Below, one piece after another: positions 55,278-63,395 of a stretch of DNA of 64,000 nt. Both the position numbers and the translations under genes were made by a program. Origin of the DNA: Flavobacteria bacterium BBFL7. GTDB lineage: Bacteria; Bacteroidota; Bacteroidia; Flavobacteriales; Flavobacteriaceae. How positions within the stretch are numbered: position 1 is the first letter of the stretch; every line of letters begins with the position of its first letter. The stretch lies in contig CH672374.1 of NCBI GenBank assembly GCA_000153385.1, positions 2,048,544-2,112,543 of the forward strand. The letters are read 5' to 3'. The notes under the pieces are model-generated. The model was not told the origin of the DNA. It saw only the letters and a list, made by a program, of their open reading frames with translations, and did no database searches.

Positions 55278-56170
55278 CCAGCTTTTTTAGGGATACTAGT
55301 AATAAATACACCGGTAAATATAAGTCCTCCTGCAATTAACTTGTATAATGTGATTTCATCTTTATTAAGTCCCACAGCAATCAAAGTTGCTAGTAACGGT
55401 TGTAAATAAACAAATACGGCTACAACACTAGGCTTAAGTGTTCTAATAGCTATAATGTTAAGCATATAAGTTCCAAAAGTAGCAAAAAGCACTACGTAAC
55501 CTATATACCATAGTGTATCTGTATTTGCTGTGCTGAAATCAAACGAAAGACCTTCAGTTATCCCAAAAGGTGTAATAAATATAACTCCAAAAAGATACAA
55601 CCATTTCATTAATGTAAATACATGATATCGAGTGGTCAGTTTTTTGGCAAGTATGATATAAAACGAATAAGAAACCGCGTTAATAAACACTAAAAAATTA
55701 CCTAAGGCTGGATTTGTTGCATTTTCATTACTACCACTATTAGATAGGAAAATCAATAATGCTGCACCGCTAAATCCTATAAGAATTCCCAATATACGGC
55801 TAGCATACAATCGTTCTTTTAAGAAAATCGCACTCAATAATAATACAATAATAGGTGTCGTAACCATTAATACAGAAGCACTTATGGGTGCGGTAAGAGA
55901 CAGGCCTTTCATAAAGGTTACCATGTTAAAACCTACGCCACAAAAAGCAGCAAGAGCTAGCAATGGAAGTTCTTTGAGAGGAACTTTTTCTTTAGGGCCT
56001 ACTATCGTGGCGATTACCCAAAATATGACACATGTAATAACTACTCTATACCATGTGAGACCGTACGGTCCCACAAATTCTGGTGTAACCTCTTTTGCGG
56101 CAGTAAAATTATAAGCATAAAATAATGCTACTAAAAATCCACATATTATGGCAACGGCTCTTTTGCTCAT
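55274..56170 (-). CDS. EamA/DMT family transporter
   Basis: A 298-residue inner-membrane protein with ten hydrophobic helices arranged as two EamA repeats (~5-140 and ~155-295). The second repeat has the usual LQPLLATLIAVGLNKDE end. DMT carriers export metabolites such as amino acids or nucleosides; no specificity can be read. Its ATG forms TAATG with the ArsC-like gene stop. Confidence 0.88.
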   Translation of the reverse strand: MSKRAVAIICGFLVALFYAYNFTAAKEVTPEFVGPYGLTWYRVVITCVIFWVIATIVGPKEKVPLKELPLLALAAFCGVGFNMVTFMKGLSLTAPISASVLMVTTPIIVLLLSAIFLKERLYASRILGILIGFSGAALLIFLSNSGSNENATNPALGNFLVFINAVSYSFYIILAKKLTTRYHVFTLMKWLYLFGVIFITPFGITEGLSFDFSTANTDTLWYIGYVVLFATFGTYMLNIIAIRTLKPSVVAVFVYLQPLLATLIAVGLNKDEITLYKLIAGGLIFTGVFITSIPKKAG

Positions 56171-56523
56171 TATAAGATTGCCTCTTTTGCAGCGGCAACG
56201 ACTTTTTTAGAATTGCCTATAAATGCTTGACCATTATAAATTAAAATAGGTCTTTTAATAAAGGTATAATGATCCAGTAATAAGTCTCTGTAATCAGTTT
56301 CTGTTAGTTCTTTTTCATGTAAACCGCAACCACGATATAGTTGAGCGCGCCTGTTAAATAGGGCTTCGTAGGAACCAGCTTGTTCTTTTAGAAATTCAAT
56401 TTGATCTATAGTAACAGGTTCTTCCTTAGTGTTTTGAAGGTGTGTGTCTTGATGAAGTGCTAACTCACCTTTAATACGTTGACAAGTATTACAACTGTCT
56501 AAATAAATGAATAGATTTTTCAT
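56170..56523 (-). CDS. ArsC/Spx family thioredoxin-fold protein
   Basis: A 117-residue protein with an N-terminal CNTC redox motif (YLDSCNTCQRIKGEL, ~8-22) and the family's late KRPILIYNGQAFIGN segment. Flavobacterial members are usually called arsenate reductase (glutaredoxin-type), but no other arsenic gene is nearby, so a stress-regulatory or reductase role is equally likely. First gene of a coupled pair with the DMT exporter. Confidence 0.85.
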   Translation of the reverse strand: MKNLFIYLDSCNTCQRIKGELALHQDTHLQNTKEEPVTIDQIEFLKEQAGSYEALFNRRAQLYRGCGLHEKELTETDYRDLLLDHYTFIKRPILIYNGQAFIGNSKKVVAAAKEAIL

Positions 56524-56589
56524 TTTACAATATTACAATAGCTTTTTTGATAAGGAATATCTTTGAGGCGATAATTAAGAGACTTGTTT

Positions 56590-56606
56590 CGCTTTCGCCA
56601 AAAGCA
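56590..56606. repeat. Degenerate copy of the 16-bp palindrome
   Basis: CGCTTTCGCCAAAAGCA: the left half is intact and the right half has changed, between the ArsC-like and cystathionine genes. Probably a decayed copy. Confidence 0.6.
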
Positions 56607-56684
56607 AATTTAAAAAAGACCTTATTTTATTGAAACCCCTGAAAAATTATTTTAATTATCGCCGTACAGGTTTATCTTTATTTA

Positions 56685-57845
56685 ATGGAAAAAAAGCAAA
56701 TGAAATTTAATACTAAGGCTATTCATGGCGGTCAGGAAAATATAGATCCCGCATATAACTCTGTAATGCCACCTATTTATCAAACTACCACTTTTAAACA
56801 AAGTACACCACATGGTCATAAAGGGTTTGAGTACTCACGTAGTGGTAATCCAACACGCGATGCTTTAGAAAAATCAATGGCTAGTCTAGAGAACGGCGCT
56901 TATGGCATTGCATTTGGTTCTGGTCTCGCTGCTATCGATGCTGTACTTAAATTATTGAAGTCTGGTGATGAGGTGATATCTACCAGTGATTTATACGGCG
57001 GTTCTTATCGATTATTTACACAGATTTTTCAAGATTTTGGAATTAAGTTTCATTTTATAGGAATGGAAAATGCTGATAATATTGAAAAGCATATTAATAA
57101 AAATACAAAACTCCTTTGGGTAGAAACGCCTACTAATCCTATGATGAACATTATAGATATAGAGGCAATCTCAAAAATCTCTAATAAACATCAACTAATT
57201 CTAGCAGTAGATAACACATTTGCCACTCCTTATTTACAACAGCCTTTAGATTTAGGTGCAGATATTGTAATGCATAGTGCAACTAAATACTTAGGAGGTC
57301 ATAGCGACGTTGTTATGGGTTCTCTAGTCCTAAATAATGAAGCGCTAGCAAAGAGATTATACTTTATACAAAATGCAAGTGGTGCTGTTCCTGGACCGCA
57401 AGATTGCTTTTTAGTATTGCGAGGCATTAAAACGTTACATGTAAGAATGCAGCGTCATTGTGAAAATGGTAAAGCTGTTGCGCATGCGTTACGATCAAAT
57501 CCTTATGTGGATCAGGTTTACTGGCCAGGTTTTGAAAGTCATCCTAATCATGTAATTGCTAAAAAGCAAATGAAGGATTATGGTGGTATGGTTTCCTTTA
57601 GTACAAAAGCTGGTACTCTAGAAAGTGCAGTAAAAGTGGTCGAGAGTTTAAAGGTGTTTACTTTAGGAGAATCATTAGGTGGTGTGGAGTCTCTTGCAGG
57701 TCATCCCGCAAGTATGACACATGCTAGTATACCTAAAGAAGATCGTGAAAAAACAGGTGTTGTAGACTCATTAATCAGGTTGAGTGTTGGAATTGAAGAT
57801 GTTGATGATTTAATAACAGATCTAGAACAAGCATTATCAGTCTAA
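56685..57845 (+). CDS. Cystathionine gamma-synthase / gamma-lyase family PLP enzyme
   Basis: A 386-residue PLP enzyme of the Cys/Met metabolism family. N-terminal TKAIHGGQ (~10-17), the YSRSGNPTRDALE substrate loop, ETPTNPMMNI and the PLP-lysine motif HSATKYLGGHSDVVMGS (~195-211) are all present. Synthase and lyase cannot be told apart by eye. Start at 56685 or 56700. Monocistronic with a strong terminator. Confidence 0.92.
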   Translation: MEKKQMKFNTKAIHGGQENIDPAYNSVMPPIYQTTTFKQSTPHGHKGFEYSRSGNPTRDALEKSMASLENGAYGIAFGSGLAAIDAVLKLLKSGDEVISTSDLYGGSYRLFTQIFQDFGIKFHFIGMENADNIEKHINKNTKLLWVETPTNPMMNIIDIEAISKISNKHQLILAVDNTFATPYLQQPLDLGADIVMHSATKYLGGHSDVVMGSLVLNNEALAKRLYFIQNASGAVPGPQDCFLVLRGIKTLHVRMQRHCENGKAVAHALRSNPYVDQVYWPGFESHPNHVIAKKQMKDYGGMVSFSTKAGTLESAVKVVESLKVFTLGESLGGVESLAGHPASMTHASIPKEDREKTGVVDSLIRLSVGIEDVDDLITDLEQALSV

Positions 57846-57860
57846 AAGATATTATTACAA

Positions 57861-57891
57861 AAAAAAGGCAGCCTTATGGCTGCCTTTTTTT
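57861..57891 (+). terminator. Terminator of the cystathionine enzyme gene
   Basis: Perfect stem AAAAAAGGCAGCC/GGCTGCCTTTTTT with loop TTAT and T tail; likely also serves the convergent gene at 57905. Confidence 0.93.
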
Positions 57892-57904
57892 ATATGAAAA
57901 TAAT

Positions 57905-58675
57905 TTATAAGTAATAAATGTACCCGACATTAAACCACCATATAAAATCATAAGAACGATTGTTTACATTACGAGGACTTAAGCCATCGACATAATTACT
58001 GTCATAATAATGCCATGCACTAGAAACTAAAAGATCACTTAATTCACTAATCTTATATCTAAAACCTATATCTCCTACTAAAGCAAATGTGCTTCCTTGA
58101 GAAGTGTCTATTCTATCGATAAAAGTTGGGTACGTGGTGACAGGATTATTAAGAGGTCCTAATTCAGAGGTAGCTTCAGGTCTATAATTTACATAGTGAG
58201 CTCCTATTCCAAAATATGGGGCAAATTTAGGTTGGCCTTCTTGAAAGTCTCTAATGCTTAAAGGAAACCACTCTAGATGAGTTCCTATTTCAAAAACTTT
58301 GGCTTTACCAGTCATAGATCTTAACTGTAAACCAGCTAGACTAGGTCGATCAGCAAGTTCACTTAAATGATCTAAAGTGGTCACGTGATAAGCTAACTGA
58401 TTTCTTATCTTAAAGTGGTCATTCCAGTAAGTATCTTGAGTGTAACAATTACAGTCTGCACGGTAAGCAAAGTTGATATAATGTACTAAACCTATACCAG
58501 TACCTATATTACCTTTATTAGTAGACCAGTCATAACGCTCACCATAATCGGATTGAAAAGCCACAGGACCAGCAATTATTCCTACTTCATGAGAAATTCC
58601 TAGTTGTCCACTTGCCATATGTGCAGCACAAATTAAGGCAATAAAAAATCCAATAAAGCGTAAGGTCTTAATCAT
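57905..58675 (-). CDS. Outer-membrane protein, THC0290_0291-like
   Basis: A 256-residue protein. Signal peptide (1-23, ending MASGQ), then a beta-barrel-like body (GISHEVGIIAGPVAFQSDYG, APYFGIGAHYVNY) ending in FNVGYIYYL with a terminal hydrophobic residue, as in outer-membrane barrels. I recognise it as the flavobacterial family named THC0290_0291; function unknown. Monocistronic with its own -7 box. Confidence 0.78.
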   Translation of the reverse strand: MIKTLRFIGFFIALICAAHMASGQLGISHEVGIIAGPVAFQSDYGERYDWSTNKGNIGTGIGLVHYINFAYRADCNCYTQDTYWNDHFKIRNQLAYHVTTLDHLSELADRPSLAGLQLRSMTGKAKVFEIGTHLEWFPLSIRDFQEGQPKFAPYFGIGAHYVNYRPEATSELGPLNNPVTTYPTFIDRIDTSQGSTFALVGDIGFRYKISELSDLLVSSAWHYYDSNYVDGLSPRNVNNRSYDFIWWFNVGYIYYL

Positions 58676-58697
58676 GATTATGGTATTGGTAAAGCGA

Positions 58698-58705
58698 CAA
58701 ATATA
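58698..58705 (-). promoter_or_regulatory. -7 promoter box of the 57905 gene
   Basis: TATATTTG on the minus strand, 22 bp before the ATG at 58675. Confidence 0.58.
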
Positions 58706-58854
58706 ATAAAATGTAAAGGATACCTGTGATAGTATAAACTGTTTAAAATATGAAGTTTATGTCAAGTACACTTTACTATAACGTCATAAAGTCGCGACTA
58801 TTCTTTAACTCCTTAAATAAATGACAAAATTTATATCACTATGCTACATTAATA

Positions 58855-58862
58855 TATATTTG
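58855..58862 (+). promoter_or_regulatory. -7 promoter box of gdhA
   Basis: TATATTTG, 47 bp before the gdhA ATG, with a TTTA 21 bp upstream as a weak -33 candidate. Confidence 0.55.
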
Positions 58863-58909
58863 CAGTATCAACGAAAACGTTTTCTTTAAACGTAATTATT
58901 ATTATAATA

Positions 58910-60253
58910 ATGGAAAAAAACATAGAAAGTTTTATCGATTTGATAAAAAGTAAGAACCCTAATGAGCCAGAATTTATCCAGGCGGTTAGTGAAGTAGCAG
59001 AAGCTGTTATACCTTTTATCGAGAACAATCCTCAATACGCTAGTGATAAATTACTAGAACGCATGGCCGAGCCAGAACGCGTAACAATGTTCCGTGTACC
59101 TTGGACAGATGATAATGGAGAGGTTCAAGTAAATCGCGGTTACCGCATACAAATGAATAGTGCTATTGGTCCTTATAAAGGTGGATTAAGATTTCACCCA
59201 TCTGTTAATTTGAGTATCCTTAAGTTTCTAGCATTTGAGCAAGTTTTTAAAAATAGTTTGACAACTTTACCGATGGGTGGTGGTAAAGGTGGTGCTGACT
59301 TTAACCCAAAAGGAAAATCAGATCGTGAAGTAATGCGTTTTTGCCAATCATTTATGGTTGAATTACAACGTGTAATAGGTGCTGACACAGATGTTCCTGC
59401 AGGAGATATAGGAGTAGGTGGTCGTGAAATAGGCTATCTATTTGGTTATTATAAGAAATTAAGAAATGAATTTACGGGTATACTTACTGGTAAAGGACGT
59501 TCTTATGGTGGGTCTTTAATACGTCCAGAAGCAACAGGTTACGGTAACGTATACTTTGCAGAAAATATGTTGAAGACACGTGGTGAATCTATTACAGGTA
59601 AAACTACGGTTATTTCAGGATCTGGAAATGTAGCTCAATATGCTGCAGAAAAAATATTACAGTTAGGTGGTAAAGTAGTTACCATGTCTGATTCTGGTGG
59701 TTATATCCACGATGCAGATGGTATTGATGCAGATAAGCTTGCCTTTGTAATGGATCTTAAAAATAATAGACGTGGTCGTATATCAGAATATGTATCACAA
59801 TATCCTAGCGCAACCTATCATGAAGGTGAACGTCCATGGTCTGTTAAATGTGATATCGCATTGCCATGTGCTACTCAAAATGAGTTGAACGGTGATGAAG
59901 CAAAAACATTAGTTTCTAATGGTTGTATGTGTGTAAGTGAAGGTGCAAATATGCCTAGTACACCTGACGCTATAGAACATTTCATTGACAATAAAATTTT
60001 ATTTGCTCCAGGAAAAGCGTCTAACGCTGGTGGAGTAGCTACTTCTGGTCTGGAGATGTCTCAAAACTCTATGCGTTACAGCTGGACTGCCGAGGAAGTG
60101 GATAATAAACTTCATGGTATCATGAATGATATTCACGAGGCTTGTGTAGAATACGGAAAAGATAGTGATGGATTTGTAGACTATGTAAAAGGTGCAAATA
60201 TCGCTGGATTTGTTAAAGTAGCAGACGCTATGCTAGCACAAGGAATTGTTTAG
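58910..60253 (+). CDS. gdhA: NADP-specific glutamate dehydrogenase
   Basis: A 447-residue hexameric enzyme that aminates 2-oxoglutarate to glutamate. Catalytic Lys residues are in GPYKGGLRFHPSV and LPMGGGKGGADFNPKG (~112-128), GDIGVGGREIGYLFG follows, and the nucleotide-binding loop is VISGSGNVAQYAAEK (~231-245). Length and the Ser in the loop fit the NADP-type biosynthetic form. Monocistronic; a palindrome and a terminator lie just downstream. Confidence 0.96.
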   Translation: MEKNIESFIDLIKSKNPNEPEFIQAVSEVAEAVIPFIENNPQYASDKLLERMAEPERVTMFRVPWTDDNGEVQVNRGYRIQMNSAIGPYKGGLRFHPSVNLSILKFLAFEQVFKNSLTTLPMGGGKGGADFNPKGKSDREVMRFCQSFMVELQRVIGADTDVPAGDIGVGGREIGYLFGYYKKLRNEFTGILTGKGRSYGGSLIRPEATGYGNVYFAENMLKTRGESITGKTTVISGSGNVAQYAAEKILQLGGKVVTMSDSGGYIHDADGIDADKLAFVMDLKNNRRGRISEYVSQYPSATYHEGERPWSVKCDIALPCATQNELNGDEAKTLVSNGCMCVSEGANMPSTPDAIEHFIDNKILFAPGKASNAGGVATSGLEMSQNSMRYSWTAEEVDNKLHGIMNDIHEACVEYGKDSDGFVDYVKGANIAGFVKVADAMLAQGIV

Positions 60254-60256
60254 TAT

Positions 60257-60272
60257 CGCTTTCGCGAAAGCG
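60257..60272. repeat. 16-bp palindrome copy 11 (intergenic)
   Basis: Exact CGCTTTCGCGAAAGCG, 3 bp after the gdhA stop codon and before its terminator. Confidence 0.95.
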
Positions 60273-60287
60273 TAAACATAATCACAA

Positions 60288-60320
60288 AAACCTCTGAATT
60301 AGATTTCAGAGGTTTTTTTT
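60288..60320 (+). terminator. Terminator of gdhA
   Basis: Perfect 11-bp stem AAACCTCTGAA/TTCAGAGGTTT with a 6-base loop and a run of eight T. Confidence 0.93.
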
Positions 60321-60375
60321 ATGGCTCATTATTAAAGTTTATTTTTACCCTAATAGATATTATTCATAGTTAAAA

Positions 60376-60383
60376 TACGTTTG
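60376..60383 (+). promoter_or_regulatory. -7 promoter box of porZ-recO, very close to ATG
   Basis: TACGTTTG with 6 bp to the ATG at 60390; predicts a leader of about 2-3 bases. Confidence 0.52.
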
Positions 60384-60389
60384 CTTTTT

Positions 60390-62672
60390 ATGAAGCGATT
60401 ATTGTTATTATTAATAGTGCTGTCTCAATGGACAGTGGCTCAAGATTTCTCTAATGAATGGGAAGCGTTCTTCTCTTACTCCAATATTGTTGATTTAGAA
60501 CAAAATGGAAATTTGATTTATGCTGCCAGTGACAATTCTATTTTTGTTTATGATACAATTCTAGGTTCATTTGAGACGGTAACCACTGTAAATGGTTTGA
60601 GCGGTGAATCTATTTCTCAAATTCACTATAGTGAAGCAAAACAGTTACTAGTAGTTGCTTTTAATAATGGTTTGTTACAAATTGTTCCTGAAAGTGGAGA
60701 CGTTGTTAATGTAGTGTCTATAAGAGATAAACAAACTATTTCACCTGTAGATAAAGGAGTAAATGAGTTTTTAGAGCGAGGCGACTTGTTGTATATGGCA
60801 ACAGACTTTGGTATTGCTATATATAATCTAGAATTATTAGAATTTGATGATACATATTTCATTGGTGATAATGGGGCACAACTATCAGTAAATTCTATTG
60901 ATGTTTCTGCTGGATTTATCTATGCTGCGACTAGCGATGGTGGTATGAGAAGAGCAAGTATTTCAAATCCTTTTTTGCTAGATTTTATGAATTGGACACA
61001 GATTAATAATGATAGCTGGGATGAAGTAACCTCATTTAATAACAGTATTTATGCTGTTACTCAAGGAAGATTTGTAGGTACACCTAATGGGTCGGGTTCA
61101 TTTGCTGGAATAGGACTACAATTGCCAGCACGCTCTACAGATGCTCATGTTAATCAGGATTTAATAACCTATGCAACCACAGACTTTGTTCTAGTATATG
61201 ATACTAATTTTAATGAAGTTTTTAGGGTTGATGATATTAATGGAGAAAGTTTTAATTATACCAGTGCAATTTTATTTAACGATAATTTATTTATAGGAAC
61301 AGAAACTGCAGGAATGCTACGTGTTAATGTTTCTAATCCTATCGATTATGAATTTATAATTGCAGATGGACCGCAGTTAAATTCTATTTTTTCAGTTCAA
61401 ACCTTACCTAATGAATTATGGGTCACTTATGGCTCACATGACGTATTCTATACACCGGACAATGCGGTTAGAGGAATAAGTCACCTAATAGAAGAAGGAT
61501 GGATAAATTATTCAAGTGCAGAGGTTAGCAACCTGCGTAGTATTCCTACCGTGACCATCAATCCAGATAATCCCAATGATCTAGTTGTGCATTCTATGAA
61601 TAATGGATTAATAGACTTTGTAGATGGAGTAGCTGGAACGCAGTATGGTATTAATAATAGTACTTTAGAAAGTATCTTACCACCATCAGATTTTTTTGTT
61701 AGAATACCAGATGGAGCTTATGACTCGCAAGGAAATTTGTGGGTTATTCAATCTCAGGTAGATAATGCACTGCATAGACGAAGCTCTTCTGGACAGTGGA
61801 CTTCTTTTGATGTAGGATCAGTGTATGAAGAAGTTTCTAGTGGATCAAGTACGACTAAAATCCTTGTTACTAGTAATGATAAAATAGTTTTTGGTTCTAC
61901 TGATGGTGGACTTATAGGATATGATCCAGATTTAGATCAATATTCTAGGTTGACAGAAGGCATTCAGGAAGGTGACTTGATTAATAATTATATCAGTACT
62001 ATATCGATCGATCAGCGCAATCAATTATGGATAGGATCCAATCTGGGCTTAAGAGTCCTTTCAAGTGTAAGCAGTTTATTTTCTGATGACATTCAGGATG
62101 TTAGAGCTATTATCATTGAAGATGTAAATGATATCCCTAGCGAATTATTAAGGGATGAAGCGGTACTAGATATAGAAGTAGATGGAAATAACAATAAATG
62201 GGTCGCTACAGGTAGTTCTGGTGCCTTTCTTTTTAACCCTAGTGGTAGCGAAACCATCTATCAATTTACAAAAGATAATTCTCCTTTACCAGATAACGAA
62301 GTAAGAGACATTGCGATAGATGAGACTACAGGATTGATTTATTTTGCTACTAAAAATGGATTAGTAGCTTTTAAAGGAGATAGAGCTAGTAAACCTCAAG
62401 AAGACCTCGAGAATGTTTATGCTTTCCCTAATCCAGTGCGTCCAGGCTTTGATGGCAATGTGACTATAGATGGATTAACTAATCGAGCACGCATAAAAAT
62501 TACAGATATAGAAGGGAATTTAGTTTTTGAAAAAGTTTCTCAAGGAGGAAGTATACAATGGGATACACGCAGCTTCTCTGGAAATAAGGTTGCTAGTGGT
62601 GTGTATATGTTATTTATTTCTACTGATGATAATATAGAGACGACAGTTTCTAAATTAATGATTGTTAGATAA
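60390..62672 (+). CDS. porZ: Type IX secretion component PorZ-like protein
   Basis: A 760-residue protein. Signal peptide (1-18, ending TVAQ), then two beta-propeller-like regions built from two-component-regulator-type blades (IYAASDNSIFVYDT, then VNGLSGESISQIHYS, LWIGSNLGLRVLSS, IYFATKNGLVAFKGD), and a C-terminal beta-sandwich with the type IX sorting pattern (YAFPNPVRPGFDGNV to SKLMIVR). This order and length fit PorZ, the surface protein that works with the PorU sortase in delivering anionic LPS. A TTG three codons upstream is in frame but overlaps the promoter box. recO starts directly after its stop. Confidence 0.8.
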   Translation: MKRLLLLLIVLSQWTVAQDFSNEWEAFFSYSNIVDLEQNGNLIYAASDNSIFVYDTILGSFETVTTVNGLSGESISQIHYSEAKQLLVVAFNNGLLQIVPESGDVVNVVSIRDKQTISPVDKGVNEFLERGDLLYMATDFGIAIYNLELLEFDDTYFIGDNGAQLSVNSIDVSAGFIYAATSDGGMRRASISNPFLLDFMNWTQINNDSWDEVTSFNNSIYAVTQGRFVGTPNGSGSFAGIGLQLPARSTDAHVNQDLITYATTDFVLVYDTNFNEVFRVDDINGESFNYTSAILFNDNLFIGTETAGMLRVNVSNPIDYEFIIADGPQLNSIFSVQTLPNELWVTYGSHDVFYTPDNAVRGISHLIEEGWINYSSAEVSNLRSIPTVTINPDNPNDLVVHSMNNGLIDFVDGVAGTQYGINNSTLESILPPSDFFVRIPDGAYDSQGNLWVIQSQVDNALHRRSSSGQWTSFDVGSVYEEVSSGSSTTKILVTSNDKIVFGSTDGGLIGYDPDLDQYSRLTEGIQEGDLINNYISTISIDQRNQLWIGSNLGLRVLSSVSSLFSDDIQDVRAIIIEDVNDIPSELLRDEAVLDIEVDGNNNKWVATGSSGAFLFNPSGSETIYQFTKDNSPLPDNEVRDIAIDETTGLIYFATKNGLVAFKGDRASKPQEDLENVYAFPNPVRPGFDGNVTIDGLTNRARIKITDIEGNLVFEKVSQGGSIQWDTRSFSGNKVASGVYMLFISTDDNIETTVSKLMIVR

Positions 62673-63395
62673 ATGCTCACTCGCACACCTGCAATCGTAT
62701 TATCTACTATTAAATATGGAGAGGCAGATTTAATTGCTCGATTGTATACTAAAGAATTAGGGACACAATCATATATGCTCAAAGGAGTACGCAAATCACG
62801 TAAAGGTAAATTACGTGTTTCTTATTTTCAACCTCTAGTGCAATTAGAAATTGTCACGCATCATAAAGGAAAAGGGTCTTTAGAATATATTAAAGAGGCG
62901 CAAGTCACTCCAGCATATGATACCATCCATACAGATATTGTAAAAAGTAGTGTGGTAATGTTTTTTTCTGAAATACTAACCCAGCTATTGACAGAGCAGC
63001 AACCGGATTCAGAATTGTATGAATATCTATCCAGTATTTTTCAATTTCTAGATCAAATAGATGCGGTCGCAAACTTTTCTATTAAAACTTTAATCGATCT
63101 TACTTCATACATGGGTTTCCAGCCAGATTTGGAAACTGTTGATTTACCGTATTTTAATTTGTTAGATGGGACATTTGATACTAATGGGCTGTTACCACAT
63201 CATGCTACAATAGAAGAAAGTGTTTTAATTAAACAATTTCTGGGCACGAATTTTGCAGCAATACATCAAATTAAAATGAATCGAGAAGAGCGCAATAGCC
63301 TATTAAATTTGGTCATTGATTATTTTCAAATACATTTGCACGTCTTTAAAAAACCTACATCATTAACCATTCTAAAACAGCTATTCGATACGTGA
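62673..63395 (+). CDS. recO: DNA repair protein RecO
   Basis: A 240-residue recombination mediator that loads RecA with RecR/RecF. The N-terminal OB fold (AIVLSTIKYGEADLIARLYT, then GTQSYMLKGVRKSRKG) is typical. The Cys zinc site of some RecO proteins is missing. No spacer after porZ (stop 62672, ATG 62673), and its TGA overlaps the next gene's GTG. Confidence 0.92.
   Translation: MLTRTPAIVLSTIKYGEADLIARLYTKELGTQSYMLKGVRKSRKGKLRVSYFQPLVQLEIVTHHKGKGSLEYIKEAQVTPAYDTIHTDIVKSSVVMFFSEILTQLLTEQQPDSELYEYLSSIFQFLDQIDAVANFSIKTLIDLTSYMGFQPDLETVDLPYFNLLDGTFDTNGLLPHHATIEESVLIKQFLGTNFAAIHQIKMNREERNSLLNLVIDYFQIHLHVFKKPTSLTILKQLFDT

Noticed and set aside
56590-56606. Twelfth full copy of the palindrome
   Set aside because: The right arm is altered and self-complementarity is lost; listed only as a decayed copy.
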